Source of the DNA: an uncultured Bacteroidota bacterium
GTDB taxonomy: Bacteria > Bacteroidota > Bacteroidia > Bacteroidales > UBA12481
Length of the DNA: 64,000 nucleotides
Reading direction: 5' to 3'
NCBI GenBank assembly: GCA_903851365.1
Contig: CAINOB010000002.1
Coordinates: forward strand, 138,051-202,050
Shown: piece after piece, positions 9,301-17,553 of the stretch
Position numbering within the stretch: the first letter of the stretch is position 1
Layout of the letters: the number at the start of each line of letters is the position of its first letter
Program-made: the position numbers and the translations under genes
Notes under the pieces: generated by a model
What the model was told of the DNA's origin: nothing
Database searches by the model: none
What the model saw: the letters and a program-made list of their open reading frames with translations, nothing else

Positions 9301-9422
9301 CGGTGATCGTGTATGGCCTGGCCTTTGGAACGCTGATCACGTTGTATGCCTTGCCGGCGTTGTATTATATGCTTGAGAAAAAATATGATAAACCTGAAAA
9401 CGATGAAAATTCAAATAGCTAA
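6324..9422 (+). CDS. CzcA/CusA-type heavy-metal efflux RND pump
   Basis: This is a full-length (1032 residue) proton-driven inner-membrane RND transporter. It shows the N-terminal helix followed by VDAYPDIADVTVQV, the two large periplasmic loops and twelve membrane helices in two halves. In helix 4 the motif DFGIIVEGSIIMLE puts acidic residues at 396, 402 and 409. The 6- and 7-residue spacing equals that of Asp402/Asp408/Glu415 in Cupriavidus CzcA, with a conservative Asp-to-Glu change in the middle. CusA-type copper/silver pumps lack this acidic triad, so divalent cations (Zn, Co, Cd, Ni) are the likelier substrates; this is inference. It forms an operon with the adaptor upstream and the TolC-like protein, whose start lies inside its 3' end. 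Confidence 0.95.
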   Translation: MEKFIEVLIRRRLLIAACFVLIAAFGVYSWTRLPVDAYPDIADVTVQVVTQVPGLASEEIEQQITIPIERQLNGLPGLHTMRSKNMFGVSTILLVFDDGIDDYWARQRTKERIEGIGLPFDAKPELNPLTSPTGEVCRYVLESKNHTLRELTDLQKWVIIPRLKQITGVAEVSNFGGITTQFQIEIDPRKLDKYQLSLSDVIGQIEKNSANAGGSVITRGDLSYVVRGIGLMKNLEDLGKVVVKTQNGFPVYLNDLGELKYGNLERKGILSYTDRQTNFSDGVEGSVQLLRYQNPSVVLDGVSAAIDELNNETLPEGVHIHVFMDRRNLVGATLHTVSHTLLFGVFLVLAVLIVFLGNWRGALLVAITIPLALLFAFILMNLTGIPANLLSLGAIDFGIIVEGSIIMLETILKKREDHPGESLMIDDITKRSVAVAKPIFFSMLIIIMAYLPLFAFERIEKKMFTPMAFTIGYALIGAMMVALLLIPGLAFEIYHKPRKIYHNKWLHHLSEQYLSRIKKIMLKPKQVFIPLILILVTTVILSITVGKDFLPALDEGSLWLQVQLPPGIALEKSKVMADTLRNRIMKYKEVTYAMIQVGRDDEGVDPFSTSHIECSVGLTPYKEWPRGKKKKDLIDEIAKDMAGLPGYQIGFSQPIIDMVMDQIAGSHSDLAIKLYGEDLGEARRIAGEIATIIRPIPGAADVNIEQEPPMPQLQIQADRDKIAQYGLNVSDVAELIEVAIGGKAISQIFIGNKVYDVICRYNDVHRNTPEAIGALMLTSGTGAKIPLSQIAEIKTTLGPSIINRESNHRFLTVRVNLRGRDMTSFLDEARRKIQDGVKYDHSQFRIHWGGQFDSQKRAYARLAVIVPLALALMFLLLFGTFGIFRQAGFLISLLPLSLFGGMLALNITGMTFNVSSAVGFIALFGVFIQNGVVMITRINQLRKKGMELMESVIQGTIQCFRPVLITATVAIIGLVPASLSTNIGSDVQRPLATVIVYGLAFGTLITLYALPALYYMLEKKYDKPENDENSNS

Positions 9423-10698
9423 ACCTATAAAAATCCTCTACGTTGTTTTGCTGTTAATGATTTGCGGCGGCCGCAGTTTTGCCCAGGACGGCAACCCGAT
9501 GATTGTAAAACCGTTAGCCATACAGGACTATCTGAAAGAGGTGGCCCGGGGAAACCTGGGATATATCGCCGAAAAGTTCAATGTTGATATTGCCGAGGCG
9601 ACCCTTAAGGCGGCGAGAGTATTTAATAATCCTGAAATTGCACTTGGGTATTCCGATAATCAGGACCACCGGACGCAATTAGGCAGGGGTTATGATGCCG
9701 GCCTGAGCTATTCGCTGAATCTTGGCAATGTAAGGTCGGCGCGCATCGGACTGGCTCAATCGGAGCGTGACTTATCCGGATTGGTTTTGCAGAACTACTT
9801 TCAAAACCTGAGGGCGGAGGCTGCGCTGGTGTATTACACCGGTTTAAAAGAGAAACTCCTCCTCGAAGTTCAGGAGGACAATTATAAGCGGATGCTTGAG
9901 CTGGCGCGGGCCGACAGCATACGGTTCCGCATGGGAACCATCATGGAAACGGATGCACGGCAAACGGCCATTGAGGCGAGGATACAAAAGAATGAGGTTA
10001 TCAAGGCACGATCCGACTGGCAGGTGGCGCTGGTGCAGATGGCCAGGTTCAGGGGCCTGAATGGTTCCGATACGTCGTATCAGCCCAATGGGTCGCTGGA
10101 ATACCCGATACGGGATTTCACTTCTGCGGTGCTCATCGATCAGGCCAGGCAAAACAGGTACGACCTGCAGGCCGCTATCCAGTCGCGCACGATTTCCGAG
10201 AAAATGATGCAGGTGGTGAAATCAAGCCGGGCGATGGAGCTGGGCATACAAACAGGGTTGGTCTACAATACCATTGCCACTAATGATATTGCTCCTTCTC
10301 CGGCACATTATGCCTATAATGCAGGCATCACGGTACCGCTGAAATTGTCATCGTTTAACAAGGGTGAACTGCAGGCATCAGAGCTGACTGTAAAACAAAA
10401 AGAGGTGGCCTGCCGGGATGCTGAGCAGGTGGTGATCTCGGAGGTTACCCAGGCATTTATTCTGTACCAGTCGCAGAAACGCCAGCTCGAGGAGTTTCAT
10501 GCGGGATTGCTCACCGAGGCTGAAACCATTCTGAACAATAAGATTTACAGTTATAAGCGGGGCGAGACAAGCCTGCTGGATGTGCTCAATGCGCAACGAA
10601 CCTATAACGATATCCGGAAGAGCTTTTATGAAACACACTATGAATATCTGGCAGCGCTGATTGAGCTCGAGAGGGCAGCGGGAATCTGGGATATCTGA
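9403..10698 (+). CDS. TolC-family outer-membrane channel of the metal efflux system
   Basis: The 431-residue protein has a signal peptide ending in SFAQ and two long heptad-rich helical regions typical of outer-membrane efflux proteins (CzcC/CusC/TolC). Conserved-looking segments include RANLGY-like and LALQAR-like repeats near residues 40-60 and the late RGETSLLDVLNAQRTYNDI motif, which is the common signature of the last helix pair in this family. The frame is open from 9346, but the ATG at 9403 (20-bp overlap with the pump gene) gives a correct signal peptide, so I chose it. Together with the adaptor and pump it should make a trans-envelope metal exporter. Confidence 0.9.
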   Translation: MKIQIAKPIKILYVVLLLMICGGRSFAQDGNPMIVKPLAIQDYLKEVARGNLGYIAEKFNVDIAEATLKAARVFNNPEIALGYSDNQDHRTQLGRGYDAGLSYSLNLGNVRSARIGLAQSERDLSGLVLQNYFQNLRAEAALVYYTGLKEKLLLEVQEDNYKRMLELARADSIRFRMGTIMETDARQTAIEARIQKNEVIKARSDWQVALVQMARFRGLNGSDTSYQPNGSLEYPIRDFTSAVLIDQARQNRYDLQAAIQSRTISEKMMQVVKSSRAMELGIQTGLVYNTIATNDIAPSPAHYAYNAGITVPLKLSSFNKGELQASELTVKQKEVACRDAEQVVISEVTQAFILYQSQKRQLEEFHAGLLTEAETILNNKIYSYKRGETSLLDVLNAQRTYNDIRKSFYETHYEYLAALIELERAAGIWDI

Positions 10699-10721
10699 AA
10701 AATATCCGATAATTTTCCTTT

Positions 10722-13229
10722 TTACCTCACCTGAATCGTCAGCATATTCTGATCGACGGGGTAATCAAAGCGAAGAATTCCGGCTGCATCGGCCGTAATT
10801 TTTCTTAAGGGTTTGTCATTTACGAAAAGCTGATACCCGGCATTGGGTTTAAGTTGGTGCAATTCATGCTGAACAGTTTTTGTCAGATTGCTACCGGTTT
10901 CGGTCCATTGCCGGGTATTAACATCCCATTTGACCATGTTGATGGTTAATGCTTTTGCACCTGAAAGAATCAGTGAAACAGCAGGTTCATCACCATTAAA
11001 ATATTCGAGCTTTTCACCGCTGATATTAACCGCAAACGGATTGCTTCCGGCGATGAAGAGATTATTTGCCGCGATGGAATATTGTTCCTGCGAGAGATCG
11101 ATGACATAATCCTGGTTGCGCAGCCAGTATTTTATTTTCGTTCGGTTGAGGTCCTTTGTGAGGTGGGGTTCAAGGTACAGGCGGTTGTACTGTGGCCGGA
11201 TGCCATAAATATTCCGGTACAAACCCACAATTGCCATGATGTTATTCGATAAGATATCATCACCTGCTCCGGTCTGTTTAACCCGGGTATACCGCTGAAA
11301 ACCAAGTCCGTCTTTCTCATACTGGCTGATCACATTCCGGATATATTTAACTGCAGTCTCAGGATTCTTTTCAGCGTAACAGCGGGTACCCAGCTCGGCC
11401 CAGGCCAGGAACATATCACCATTTTCATAATTCGGATACGGGTAATTCACATTCAGCAACCCCACATTTTCTTCGTATGGGAAAAAGCACGATGGCCAGA
11501 TAAACAGCTTTTCCTTTTGCATCAGCCCCTCGATCCTGTTCAGGATACTGGCTTTGCGGACTGGGTCATCGCAAATGCCATAGCCGATGGCAAGGAAGTT
11601 TACCACGCTGATGAGGTTATTGCCATATACCGATCCGTCAGCCTCGCGCCAATGCACGTACCACTGATTTTTCGGGTCCCAGAAACCGCCATCGGAAATG
11701 TTTTTGTTAAAGGCCGTTTTGAGTTTTGTTGCCAGATTAAGGTATTTTCCGGAGGTTGTTTTGTCGCCAAGCAAGGCCTCCAGCTCCGACCAGCGGATCA
11801 GTGCCTTGTACATAAAAGCATTGATGGTTGAAACCTCATACGATGCCCACACCACATCGAGCCAGTCGGTGCCTTTGCCCTCCTTATGAGTTTTCTGAAC
11901 CACTTCGAACAGACCATTTCCGTCGGAATCTCTTTTGATCATATAGTCCAGCACTTTTTCGCAGGTGGGTTTAAAACCGCGGAGCCAGGCGATATCACCG
12001 GTCAGGTCGAACTGCTCCGCCACATCGATGGCAAAGGCTGGCTGGGCATCGAGCATATATCCCCACTGGCATTCGTAAAAACCATCGGGTCTGAAGGTAT
12101 GAGGCATGGCATCAGTATCATCGTGATGCCAGCGTGGAAGCACCCGGCCATCGGGCATAACGGCATGTTCTTTGGCATAATCCAGGGCCTGTGTAAATCC
12201 GTGGATAAAATCCGGAGAATTGATGGCATTTCCGAAGAGGGCCAGCCAGGGCTCCTGCAATACGGTCCATCCCGTGCGCCAGCCATTGGATCCATAGAGG
12301 TTTTTATCAACTACACCGTACCGACCGATGGTGTTCAGTATTTCATTGACTGATTCTTCATTGATCCCTTTCAGATCTCCCCGGTCATATTCCTGATCAT
12401 AAGTGAGTGCCTTGATTGTGAATTGATTGCTTATAACGGATTTACTGACCACAAACGGAGCGAAAACACTTTTGCCGGTGGACAAAAAGCGCCTCAGTCC
12501 GAATCTGGTATTAACACTTTGATCAGTAGCAGACTGGGCCACTGAATAAATAGCATTCTTGCGATTGCTGAAAGTTGCGGTTTTAAACGTCTTTTGATCG
12601 TCTGAAAGAATTCTCAGGCAGCTGTTCCGGCTTCGGCTCCAAAATGTAAGTGTTCCGGCATTGACTCCATAGGTGTCGCCGGTTTCGTTCAAAAACCGGT
12701 TCCAGGCCACACCGCCGTTATCAAGCATGGCGCCATCCCAGGTGAGCATGGAATTGAACTGCCATTCCGGAAAATAATTTTCATCAATAATCCCATCGTT
12801 GACGTATTGGCGGGTTATTTGCCAGCTGATATCGTTCCCGTTGATTTTAAAAACCCATTGTTCCGTGACTGAAAGGGCTATGGAGCCAAATTTTAAGCCG
12901 TCAATATTTACTGAATTTTCCTTGGTGGTGACATTTGGCAGATTAATGCACTGCCTTGAAGTATAGAGTGAATCTCCTGATTTGAATCCTGAATAAACGG
13001 TGTTGCCTTTGCCTGTAACTTCGGTTCCTTTTACCACGATTTCATCCAGGACACATCCCTGGGAATAGTTTATCCTGATTTTCAGATCTCCGTTACTGCC
13101 GCTGAGTGTAATGGTTTTATTGACTTTGTCCTGGATAATCCCGCCTGTTTGTGAGTATATGACTGAATGCGAAAAAATTGCATTCAACACGAGAATGGAG
13201 GCGATGGCTAATAACCGGTATGTTTTCAT
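10722..13229 (-). CDS. Secreted (alpha/alpha)6-barrel glycoside hydrolase, family uncertain
   Basis: The 835-residue protein has a signal peptide (cleavage near IYSQ) and an N-terminal beta-sandwich of about 280 residues. A long helical catalytic region follows (about 290-700), with motifs that recall six-hairpin glycosidases of clan GH-L/GH-M and the GH78/GH94 group: GWRTGWTVLQEPW, LPRWHHDDTDAMPH, GFYECQWGYMLDAQPA, KGTDWLDVVWASYEV and NIMAIVGLYRNIYGI. A C-terminal beta domain of about 130 residues closes it. Acidic residues in WHHDD and TDW are candidate catalytic groups. It probably cleaves a plant or bacterial polysaccharide outside the cytosol. I cannot assign the GH family or linkage. 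It stands alone on the minus strand, convergent with the efflux operon. Confidence 0.75.
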   Translation of the reverse strand: MKTYRLLAIASILVLNAIFSHSVIYSQTGGIIQDKVNKTITLSGSNGDLKIRINYSQGCVLDEIVVKGTEVTGKGNTVYSGFKSGDSLYTSRQCINLPNVTTKENSVNIDGLKFGSIALSVTEQWVFKINGNDISWQITRQYVNDGIIDENYFPEWQFNSMLTWDGAMLDNGGVAWNRFLNETGDTYGVNAGTLTFWSRSRNSCLRILSDDQKTFKTATFSNRKNAIYSVAQSATDQSVNTRFGLRRFLSTGKSVFAPFVVSKSVISNQFTIKALTYDQEYDRGDLKGINEESVNEILNTIGRYGVVDKNLYGSNGWRTGWTVLQEPWLALFGNAINSPDFIHGFTQALDYAKEHAVMPDGRVLPRWHHDDTDAMPHTFRPDGFYECQWGYMLDAQPAFAIDVAEQFDLTGDIAWLRGFKPTCEKVLDYMIKRDSDGNGLFEVVQKTHKEGKGTDWLDVVWASYEVSTINAFMYKALIRWSELEALLGDKTTSGKYLNLATKLKTAFNKNISDGGFWDPKNQWYVHWREADGSVYGNNLISVVNFLAIGYGICDDPVRKASILNRIEGLMQKEKLFIWPSCFFPYEENVGLLNVNYPYPNYENGDMFLAWAELGTRCYAEKNPETAVKYIRNVISQYEKDGLGFQRYTRVKQTGAGDDILSNNIMAIVGLYRNIYGIRPQYNRLYLEPHLTKDLNRTKIKYWLRNQDYVIDLSQEQYSIAANNLFIAGSNPFAVNISGEKLEYFNGDEPAVSLILSGAKALTINMVKWDVNTRQWTETGSNLTKTVQHELHQLKPNAGYQLFVNDKPLRKITADAAGILRFDYPVDQNMLTIQVR

Positions 13230-13310
13230 TGGGAAAATAATTCTGATTTAAAGATAGGCTATCAGAACCTTTTCCAACAATCGGTTTAACAAGATTATGA
13301 ACGCGTTTAA

Positions 13311-14348
13311 TCAGTTTGTGATAATGACCTTGATGGCATGTTCTTTTGCGGCATTCCAAAAGGTATTGTAAGCCTGGATAATTTCTGTCAGTTTAAACCG
13401 GTGAGTGACAAGTTTTTTTGCATCCAGCCGACCCGATTCAACCAACCGGAGCAGCATATTTGTAGTTTCAGCATCTACCAGTCCGGTGGTGATGGTAATA
13501 TTTGAATCCCAAAGTTTTTCGAGGTGAAGTTTGACCGGCTTGTCATGAACACCAATGTTGGCGATATGTCCGCCGGGAGCGATAATTGCCTGACAGATAT
13601 CAAAGGTGGCTGGCAGGCCAACAGCCTCAATAGCCACATTAACGCCCAGGTCATTTGTAAGTAGCATCACCTGTTCCACAACTTTTCCGTTTGAGCTGTT
13701 CACTGTTTGGATGTCTCCAAACGAGCGTGCGGCCTCCAGCCGGCTATCGTCAAGATCAATCATAATGATTTCGGCAGGAGAATATAGCTGGGCGGTCAGC
13801 AGTGCGGCAAGTCCAACCGGACCCGCACCAACAATTGCTACTCTGTCGCCAGGTTTTACCTGACCGTTTAAGGTTCCGCATTCGAGACCCGTGGGGAGAA
13901 CGCAGCTAAGCATGACTGCAGCTTCTTCATCAATATCGTCCGGCAGGTGGTACAAACCGGTATCGGCAAAGGGAATTCTGACGTATTCAGCCTGGGTGCC
14001 ATCTATGCAGTTGCCCAACAGCCATCCCCCATTTTCACAATGGGAATACATCCCTTTCTTGCAATAATCACATTTGCCACATGAGGTAATGAGTGAAATG
14101 ACTACTTTGTCACCAACCTGAAAACCAAATACTTCTGAACCTATTTCATCGATAACCCCCACTCCTTCATGACCGAGTATCCTTCCTTTTGATACTGTCG
14201 GAATTTCACCTTTCAAAATGAGCAAATCGGTACCGCAGATAGTGGTCGTTGTAATCCGGACAATCGCATCGGTATTAAGAGTAATAACTGGTTTTGATTT
14301 ATCCTCCAGTCTTAGCCTGTTCGGGCCGTCGAAAACAAGTGCTTTCAT
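13311..14348 (-). CDS. Zinc-dependent medium-chain alcohol dehydrogenase
   Basis: This 345-residue cytosolic oxidoreductase has all hallmarks of the zinc-ADH family. Catalytic zinc ligands fall in CGTD (Cys38) and GHEGVG (His60/Glu61), with Cys149 as the likely third ligand. Structural zinc cysteines are 90, 93, 96 and 104 (CGKCDYCKKGMYSHC), and the nucleotide-binding loop is GAGPVG (174-179), followed by an acidic MIDLDD end of strand that favours NAD over NADP. It resembles the secondary-alcohol/threonine dehydrogenase branch; substrate unknown. The frame stays open to 14417, but the ATG at 14348 starts the conserved MKALVFDG and is preferred. It lies between the glycosidase and the methyltransferase gene on the same strand; a functional link is not evident. 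Confidence 0.9.
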   Translation of the reverse strand: MKALVFDGPNRLRLEDKSKPVITLNTDAIVRITTTTICGTDLLILKGEIPTVSKGRILGHEGVGVIDEIGSEVFGFQVGDKVVISLITSCGKCDYCKKGMYSHCENGGWLLGNCIDGTQAEYVRIPFADTGLYHLPDDIDEEAAVMLSCVLPTGLECGTLNGQVKPGDRVAIVGAGPVGLAALLTAQLYSPAEIIMIDLDDSRLEAARSFGDIQTVNSSNGKVVEQVMLLTNDLGVNVAIEAVGLPATFDICQAIIAPGGHIANIGVHDKPVKLHLEKLWDSNITITTGLVDAETTNMLLRLVESGRLDAKKLVTHRFKLTEIIQAYNTFWNAAKEHAIKVIITN

Positions 14349-14424
14349 AAGGCTAAAAGTACCTGCTTCAATCACCCTAAAAGTTACATGATAATGGTAA
14401 TTAGTTGCATGATTCACACATTAA

Positions 14425-15342
14425 TTACCCGCAAACATTGATATAGCGAACAAATTTCCCTTTGGGTACCTGTACTTTATCAGTTAAGGTGAAGCCTGCT
14501 TCCCTGATCATATCGTCCATGTTATCGAACGATACGAGAATCATCCGGCCGGAAATCCGGCGTGCGGTTTTAATAATCGCCTGCTGCTCTGCTGCAGTTG
14601 TCTGCTGATATAATCCGTATGGGATATCGACAATGGAAACATCAAAATGCTCCGGCATGACATGCATGTCATTGGCTGTTATCGAATCCGGATAGTTGAA
14701 AAAAGTAAGATTCCGCTGTGCATTGTTAGCAACAAACTGGTTGATTTCATACCCCTTTGCCTGGATGCCCATGGAAAGTGCTTCTATTACTACAGTTCCG
14801 ATTCCGCAGCAGGGATCGATCATAGTCTGACCGGTATCAGGCCCCACACCGATATTTACCAAAGCGCGTGCAACCCTGAAATTTAATGAGTTGGAATAAG
14901 TGTGCGGCTTGTTGTCGTGATGATGCCAGCTGTAATCGTTCTTTTCATAATTGCCGAAATACCATTTGCCGTTTACGCTGGTTACGCCAAAGGTAACCTG
15001 TGGATTCCTGACATCAGCCTCCCCTTTGATAACTAACCCGAGCTCGCGCGTGCTTTGTAGGCGCTCTGGATAATCCTCGGTTTCGTCCTCCACTTTAATG
15101 TAGGTGACCCTGAAATTTTCCGCCGCAAGTTTGTCGGATAATATCTGCTCAGCAATTGAATCCAGTGAGTTTCCTTCGTAAATGATAGTCAGCCGTTCCT
15201 TGATAAACGGACTGCGCGATGGGGAGATCAGGAGCTCGGAAAAGAAATATTTATCGTCATTTAAATGATTGAAAAGATATTTCAATTCCAGTTTACACAA
15301 ATCGGCCAGGTACTCGGAGTACTTAACGGTGTAGAAATTCAT
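14425..15342 (-). CDS. Trm11-like RNA (guanine-N2) methyltransferase family protein
   Basis: The 305-residue protein has a C-terminal Rossmann methyltransferase domain. Motif I is IDPCCGIGT (176-183) for S-adenosylmethionine binding, a GYEIN acidic loop follows, and motif IV is DIPYG (239-243), related to the NPPY/DPPYG motif of N2-guanine methyltransferases such as Trm11/TrmG10. The N-terminal half (1-150) contains the FRVTYIK-type strand and a PQVTFGV segment that resembles a reduced THUMP-like region. Modification of a tRNA guanine is therefore likely but the site is unknown. Part of this gene (bases 15139-15192) recurs as a 54-bp scar at 17554-17607, left by the neighbouring tandem duplication. 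Confidence 0.8.
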   Translation of the reverse strand: MNFYTVKYSEYLADLCKLELKYLFNHLNDDKYFFSELLISPSRSPFIKERLTIIYEGNSLDSIAEQILSDKLAAENFRVTYIKVEDETEDYPERLQSTRELGLVIKGEADVRNPQVTFGVTSVNGKWYFGNYEKNDYSWHHHDNKPHTYSNSLNFRVARALVNIGVGPDTGQTMIDPCCGIGTVVIEALSMGIQAKGYEINQFVANNAQRNLTFFNYPDSITANDMHVMPEHFDVSIVDIPYGLYQQTTAAEQQAIIKTARRISGRMILVSFDNMDDMIREAGFTLTDKVQVPKGKFVRYINVCG

Positions 15343-15387
15343 CCGGCGAAGTTGGCTATATCGGAATCGATATACAAACTTGTTTGA

Positions 15388-16515
15388 TCAGGCTTTTTTC
15401 TCTTTAAGAATTTTAAATCCTAAACCCAGCGAGTAATAGTGACCACTGAACGGGGCAGCTTTCAAAGCAAGATTGAAACGGCCCAAGTTGAACTGCAGAG
15501 CCAGGCCATAAATAAAATGACTGTTCTTTTGGTTAACGTCGATCAGGTTTGCGATAGAATAGGTATCGAAACCCTCTCCAACCGTGGTATAGAAGCTTTT
15601 GGCAATTTTAATATCGACGCCGCCATCACTCAGCAGCTTAAAATTCGACTGGTTCCAGGAGGAGAACAGGGAAAGATCAAGAAAACCGAATTTTTTGGTC
15701 AGAACTGCTTCAAGTCCAAAGTTGTTTGATTTATAATTTAAACCGGTCAGGTTGTTGGTGACCACAATTTTATCGGTGCTGGGTGCATCAATCTGGCCAA
15801 TCAGGTCGGCACCTATTGCAGCCCCGAGGCTTATCAAACTGTAATTGATTCCAAGGGATAAATAGAACTTCCGGTCGTGCAAAACCGGTACCCAGTTAAA
15901 AACATCGTGCCTGACACCAAATGCTGCCATGACATCTTTTGAGATGGAAAAGTTATTGGCAATGCCTTTTGTGGCCAGCTTGATGGCTCCGGGCAGCACC
16001 CCGACTGAGATTTCTGTTCCGTATCCCAGCCCCAGGCTGAAAACAGGCAACAGGGCAGGCGAAATTCCGATGGCGGTTCCAAGGCCGGGAAACAGGGGCA
16101 AGCCAAAACCGAGGTTCTCACCGGTAAACGGGTTTACGACCGGAACGCCGGTTCCTTCATCAATAAACCGAAAAACCAGTTTACCCGGTTTTTGGGTTCC
16201 AAACAATGTGGGCATTCCACCGGTAAGCTCAAAATTTTGGGTAAAACCAGGTGCGATATAATCTGTACTCAGCCCGGCACCTAACTTGATTGAAAAAGAG
16301 AGTTCCCATTTTTTAAGCACATTGCCGGTGGTATTGAGGTTATTCAGGAAAGTAAATCCCTGGTGACGGGTCAGGTCAACCAGATAGGAATTTGCATAGG
16401 CTGAAAAATTGGCCGGGATGGTATTTATTTGGTTAGCAACGTTGATTTGAGCGTTTGCAACTGCGGAAGAGAGCAGGATGGCCAGTAACAGGGAGGGTAT
16501 ATATTTATGGTTCAT
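15388..16515 (-). CDS. Outer-membrane-type protein (DUF6588-like), duplicate copy 1
   Basis: The 375-residue protein has a signal peptide (cleavage after ANAQ) and many alternating Gly/aromatic strands ending in FKILKEKKA, which suggests an outer-membrane beta barrel. It resembles the Bacteroidota family annotated DUF6588; that name is tentative. The paralogue at 17604-18731 has the same length and, by eye, close to nine in ten identical residues. The frame is open to 16578, but starting at 16515 gives a signal peptide aligned to the paralogue. The gene follows the lipoprotein gene 16556-17377 by 40 bp, and the same order and spacing occur in the second copy, so the two proteins probably work together at the outer membrane. 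Confidence 0.8.
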   Translation of the reverse strand: MNHKYIPSLLLAILLSSAVANAQINVANQINTIPANFSAYANSYLVDLTRHQGFTFLNNLNTTGNVLKKWELSFSIKLGAGLSTDYIAPGFTQNFELTGGMPTLFGTQKPGKLVFRFIDEGTGVPVVNPFTGENLGFGLPLFPGLGTAIGISPALLPVFSLGLGYGTEISVGVLPGAIKLATKGIANNFSISKDVMAAFGVRHDVFNWVPVLHDRKFYLSLGINYSLISLGAAIGADLIGQIDAPSTDKIVVTNNLTGLNYKSNNFGLEAVLTKKFGFLDLSLFSSWNQSNFKLLSDGGVDIKIAKSFYTTVGEGFDTYSIANLIDVNQKNSHFIYGLALQFNLGRFNLALKAAPFSGHYYSLGLGFKILKEKKA

Positions 16516-16555
16516 GACTGTTTTGTTGAACATTGATAAATTTTTACGAGAGGCA

Positions 16556-17377
16556 TTAATCAGCAGGGGCCAGTTCAAGTATTCCCTTTTTACCGTCAGA
16601 TATGCCTGATACTTTGATATACCCGAACCTGGATTCGAGCACGGTAAAAATGGTGTTGAAATTTGGAAAGACCAGCGTCAATTTTACCTCCCCGGTGGTT
16701 GTTTTAGCAACTTTATAGGAACCGATAATCATAGAATTAACGCCGAATAACTCCGTCTCCTTTGCAGAACGCAAATAACCGGGGTAGAAATAAAACCGGT
16801 CGGTTTTCAGGAATTCCATCCTATTATCTGTATAGTATTTCCATTCAGGATCCTTGGTCAGGTCTTTTCCTTTGTCATCCACGATGGATTTTACTTTCCA
16901 GGATAACCGCGAAAATTGATACCCAGTTTCCTCATCCCAGGTTCGCAAACAGAGATGCAGGTGTACAGGAGGAGTATTCAGCCCTTTGGTGACATTTACC
17001 TTTATATGATATAAAAACCCTTCATGATAATCTGAAACCGTTACGGAACTAGCATCCTTGGTCACCAATGGATCCGACCAGGTTGAGTTACCAGCCTCAT
17101 CCCTGCCATCATAATAAATTGTTGGTATTAAATTGATGTGATCCGCCTTAGTAACAGGAAATGTAAATAGTACATGTCCCAAAGGACCATCATCTATTAT
17201 TCTTTCCGAAGAGGGTGTAATATCCGCCATCCCGTACTCAAATGTTTCCCGGGAGGTATAGAACTTTTTGTAACTATTACCACTATCAACGGCCCAAAAA
17301 TCAGTTTCGCAGGAGGAAATCCCAATCACGAATAAAATGACCAGGAAGATGGCTTTTGTGAAAAATATTTTGTTCAT
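16556..17377 (-). CDS. Surface-type lipoprotein, duplicate copy 1
   Basis: The 273-residue product starts with a lipoprotein signal peptide ending in GISSC. The mature protein is unknown in function. Its C-terminal half shares long stretches with the paralogue at 18773-19612 (for instance LNTPPVHLHLCLRTWDE, GKDLTKD, TLVFPNFNT, SRFGYIK), while residues 25-110 have diverged strongly. The open frame continues to a TTG at 17458 (27 extra codons), but the ATG at 17377 alone produces a proper lipobox distance. It is the first gene of a two-gene operon with the outer-membrane-type protein, driven from a promoter near 17462-17493. Confidence 0.8.
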   Translation of the reverse strand: MNKIFFTKAIFLVILFVIGISSCETDFWAVDSGNSYKKFYTSRETFEYGMADITPSSERIIDDGPLGHVLFTFPVTKADHINLIPTIYYDGRDEAGNSTWSDPLVTKDASSVTVSDYHEGFLYHIKVNVTKGLNTPPVHLHLCLRTWDEETGYQFSRLSWKVKSIVDDKGKDLTKDPEWKYYTDNRMEFLKTDRFYFYPGYLRSAKETELFGVNSMIIGSYKVAKTTTGEVKLTLVFPNFNTIFTVLESRFGYIKVSGISDGKKGILELAPAD

Positions 17378-17421
17378 AGCTGCTCGAATTTTACAATAGT
17401 AAACCGGAGGCTGGATCTCCT

Positions 17422-17480
17422 GTTTCATCCTTTCGGTGAGCGGATTATGCTTCCTCAAGAATAAAAGTAGTCATGTGTTA
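17422..17480 (-). repeat. Conserved 59-bp leader/promoter repeat, copy 1
   Basis: These 59 bp match 19657-19715 at 56 positions. In both copies the block lies upstream of the lipoprotein gene of the duplicated unit and includes the -7 box. It is better conserved than the adjacent lipoprotein N-terminal coding regions. Read on the minus strand it stays in frame with the lipoprotein (reading MRKHNPLTERMK from a TTG), but it is more likely untranslated leader. Confidence 0.75.
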
Positions 17481-17493
17481 GAAGGTTCACAAA
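17462..17493 (-). promoter_or_regulatory. Promoter of duplicated lipoprotein/OMP unit, copy 1
   Basis: On the minus strand TTTG (17490-17493) and TACTTTTA (17462-17469) are separated by 20 bp, close to the Bacteroidota -33 TTTG / -7 TAnnTTTG pattern with one change in the last base. Transcription would start near 17457 and give an 80-nt leader. Confidence 0.5.
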
Positions 17494-17553
17494 TCGGTCG
17501 GCTACTATTTGACTAAAACAGGATTTATTTTTTCGATGGGTAATTTGGTCTGC

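Noticed and set aside
10689-10720. Weak hairpin GGATAT...ATATCC after the TolC-like gene as a terminator
   Set aside because: A 6-bp AT-rich stem with an interrupted T-run is not convincing.
14349-14417. 23-residue N-terminal extension of the alcohol dehydrogenase
   Set aside because: The conserved family start MKALVFDG is at 14348, and the extension has no family resemblance.
17378-17458. N-terminal extension of lipoprotein copy 1 (TTG start at 17458)
   Set aside because: It would put 27 residues before the lipoprotein signal; the ATG at 17377 gives a normal lipobox. The same applies to 19613-19693 in copy 2.
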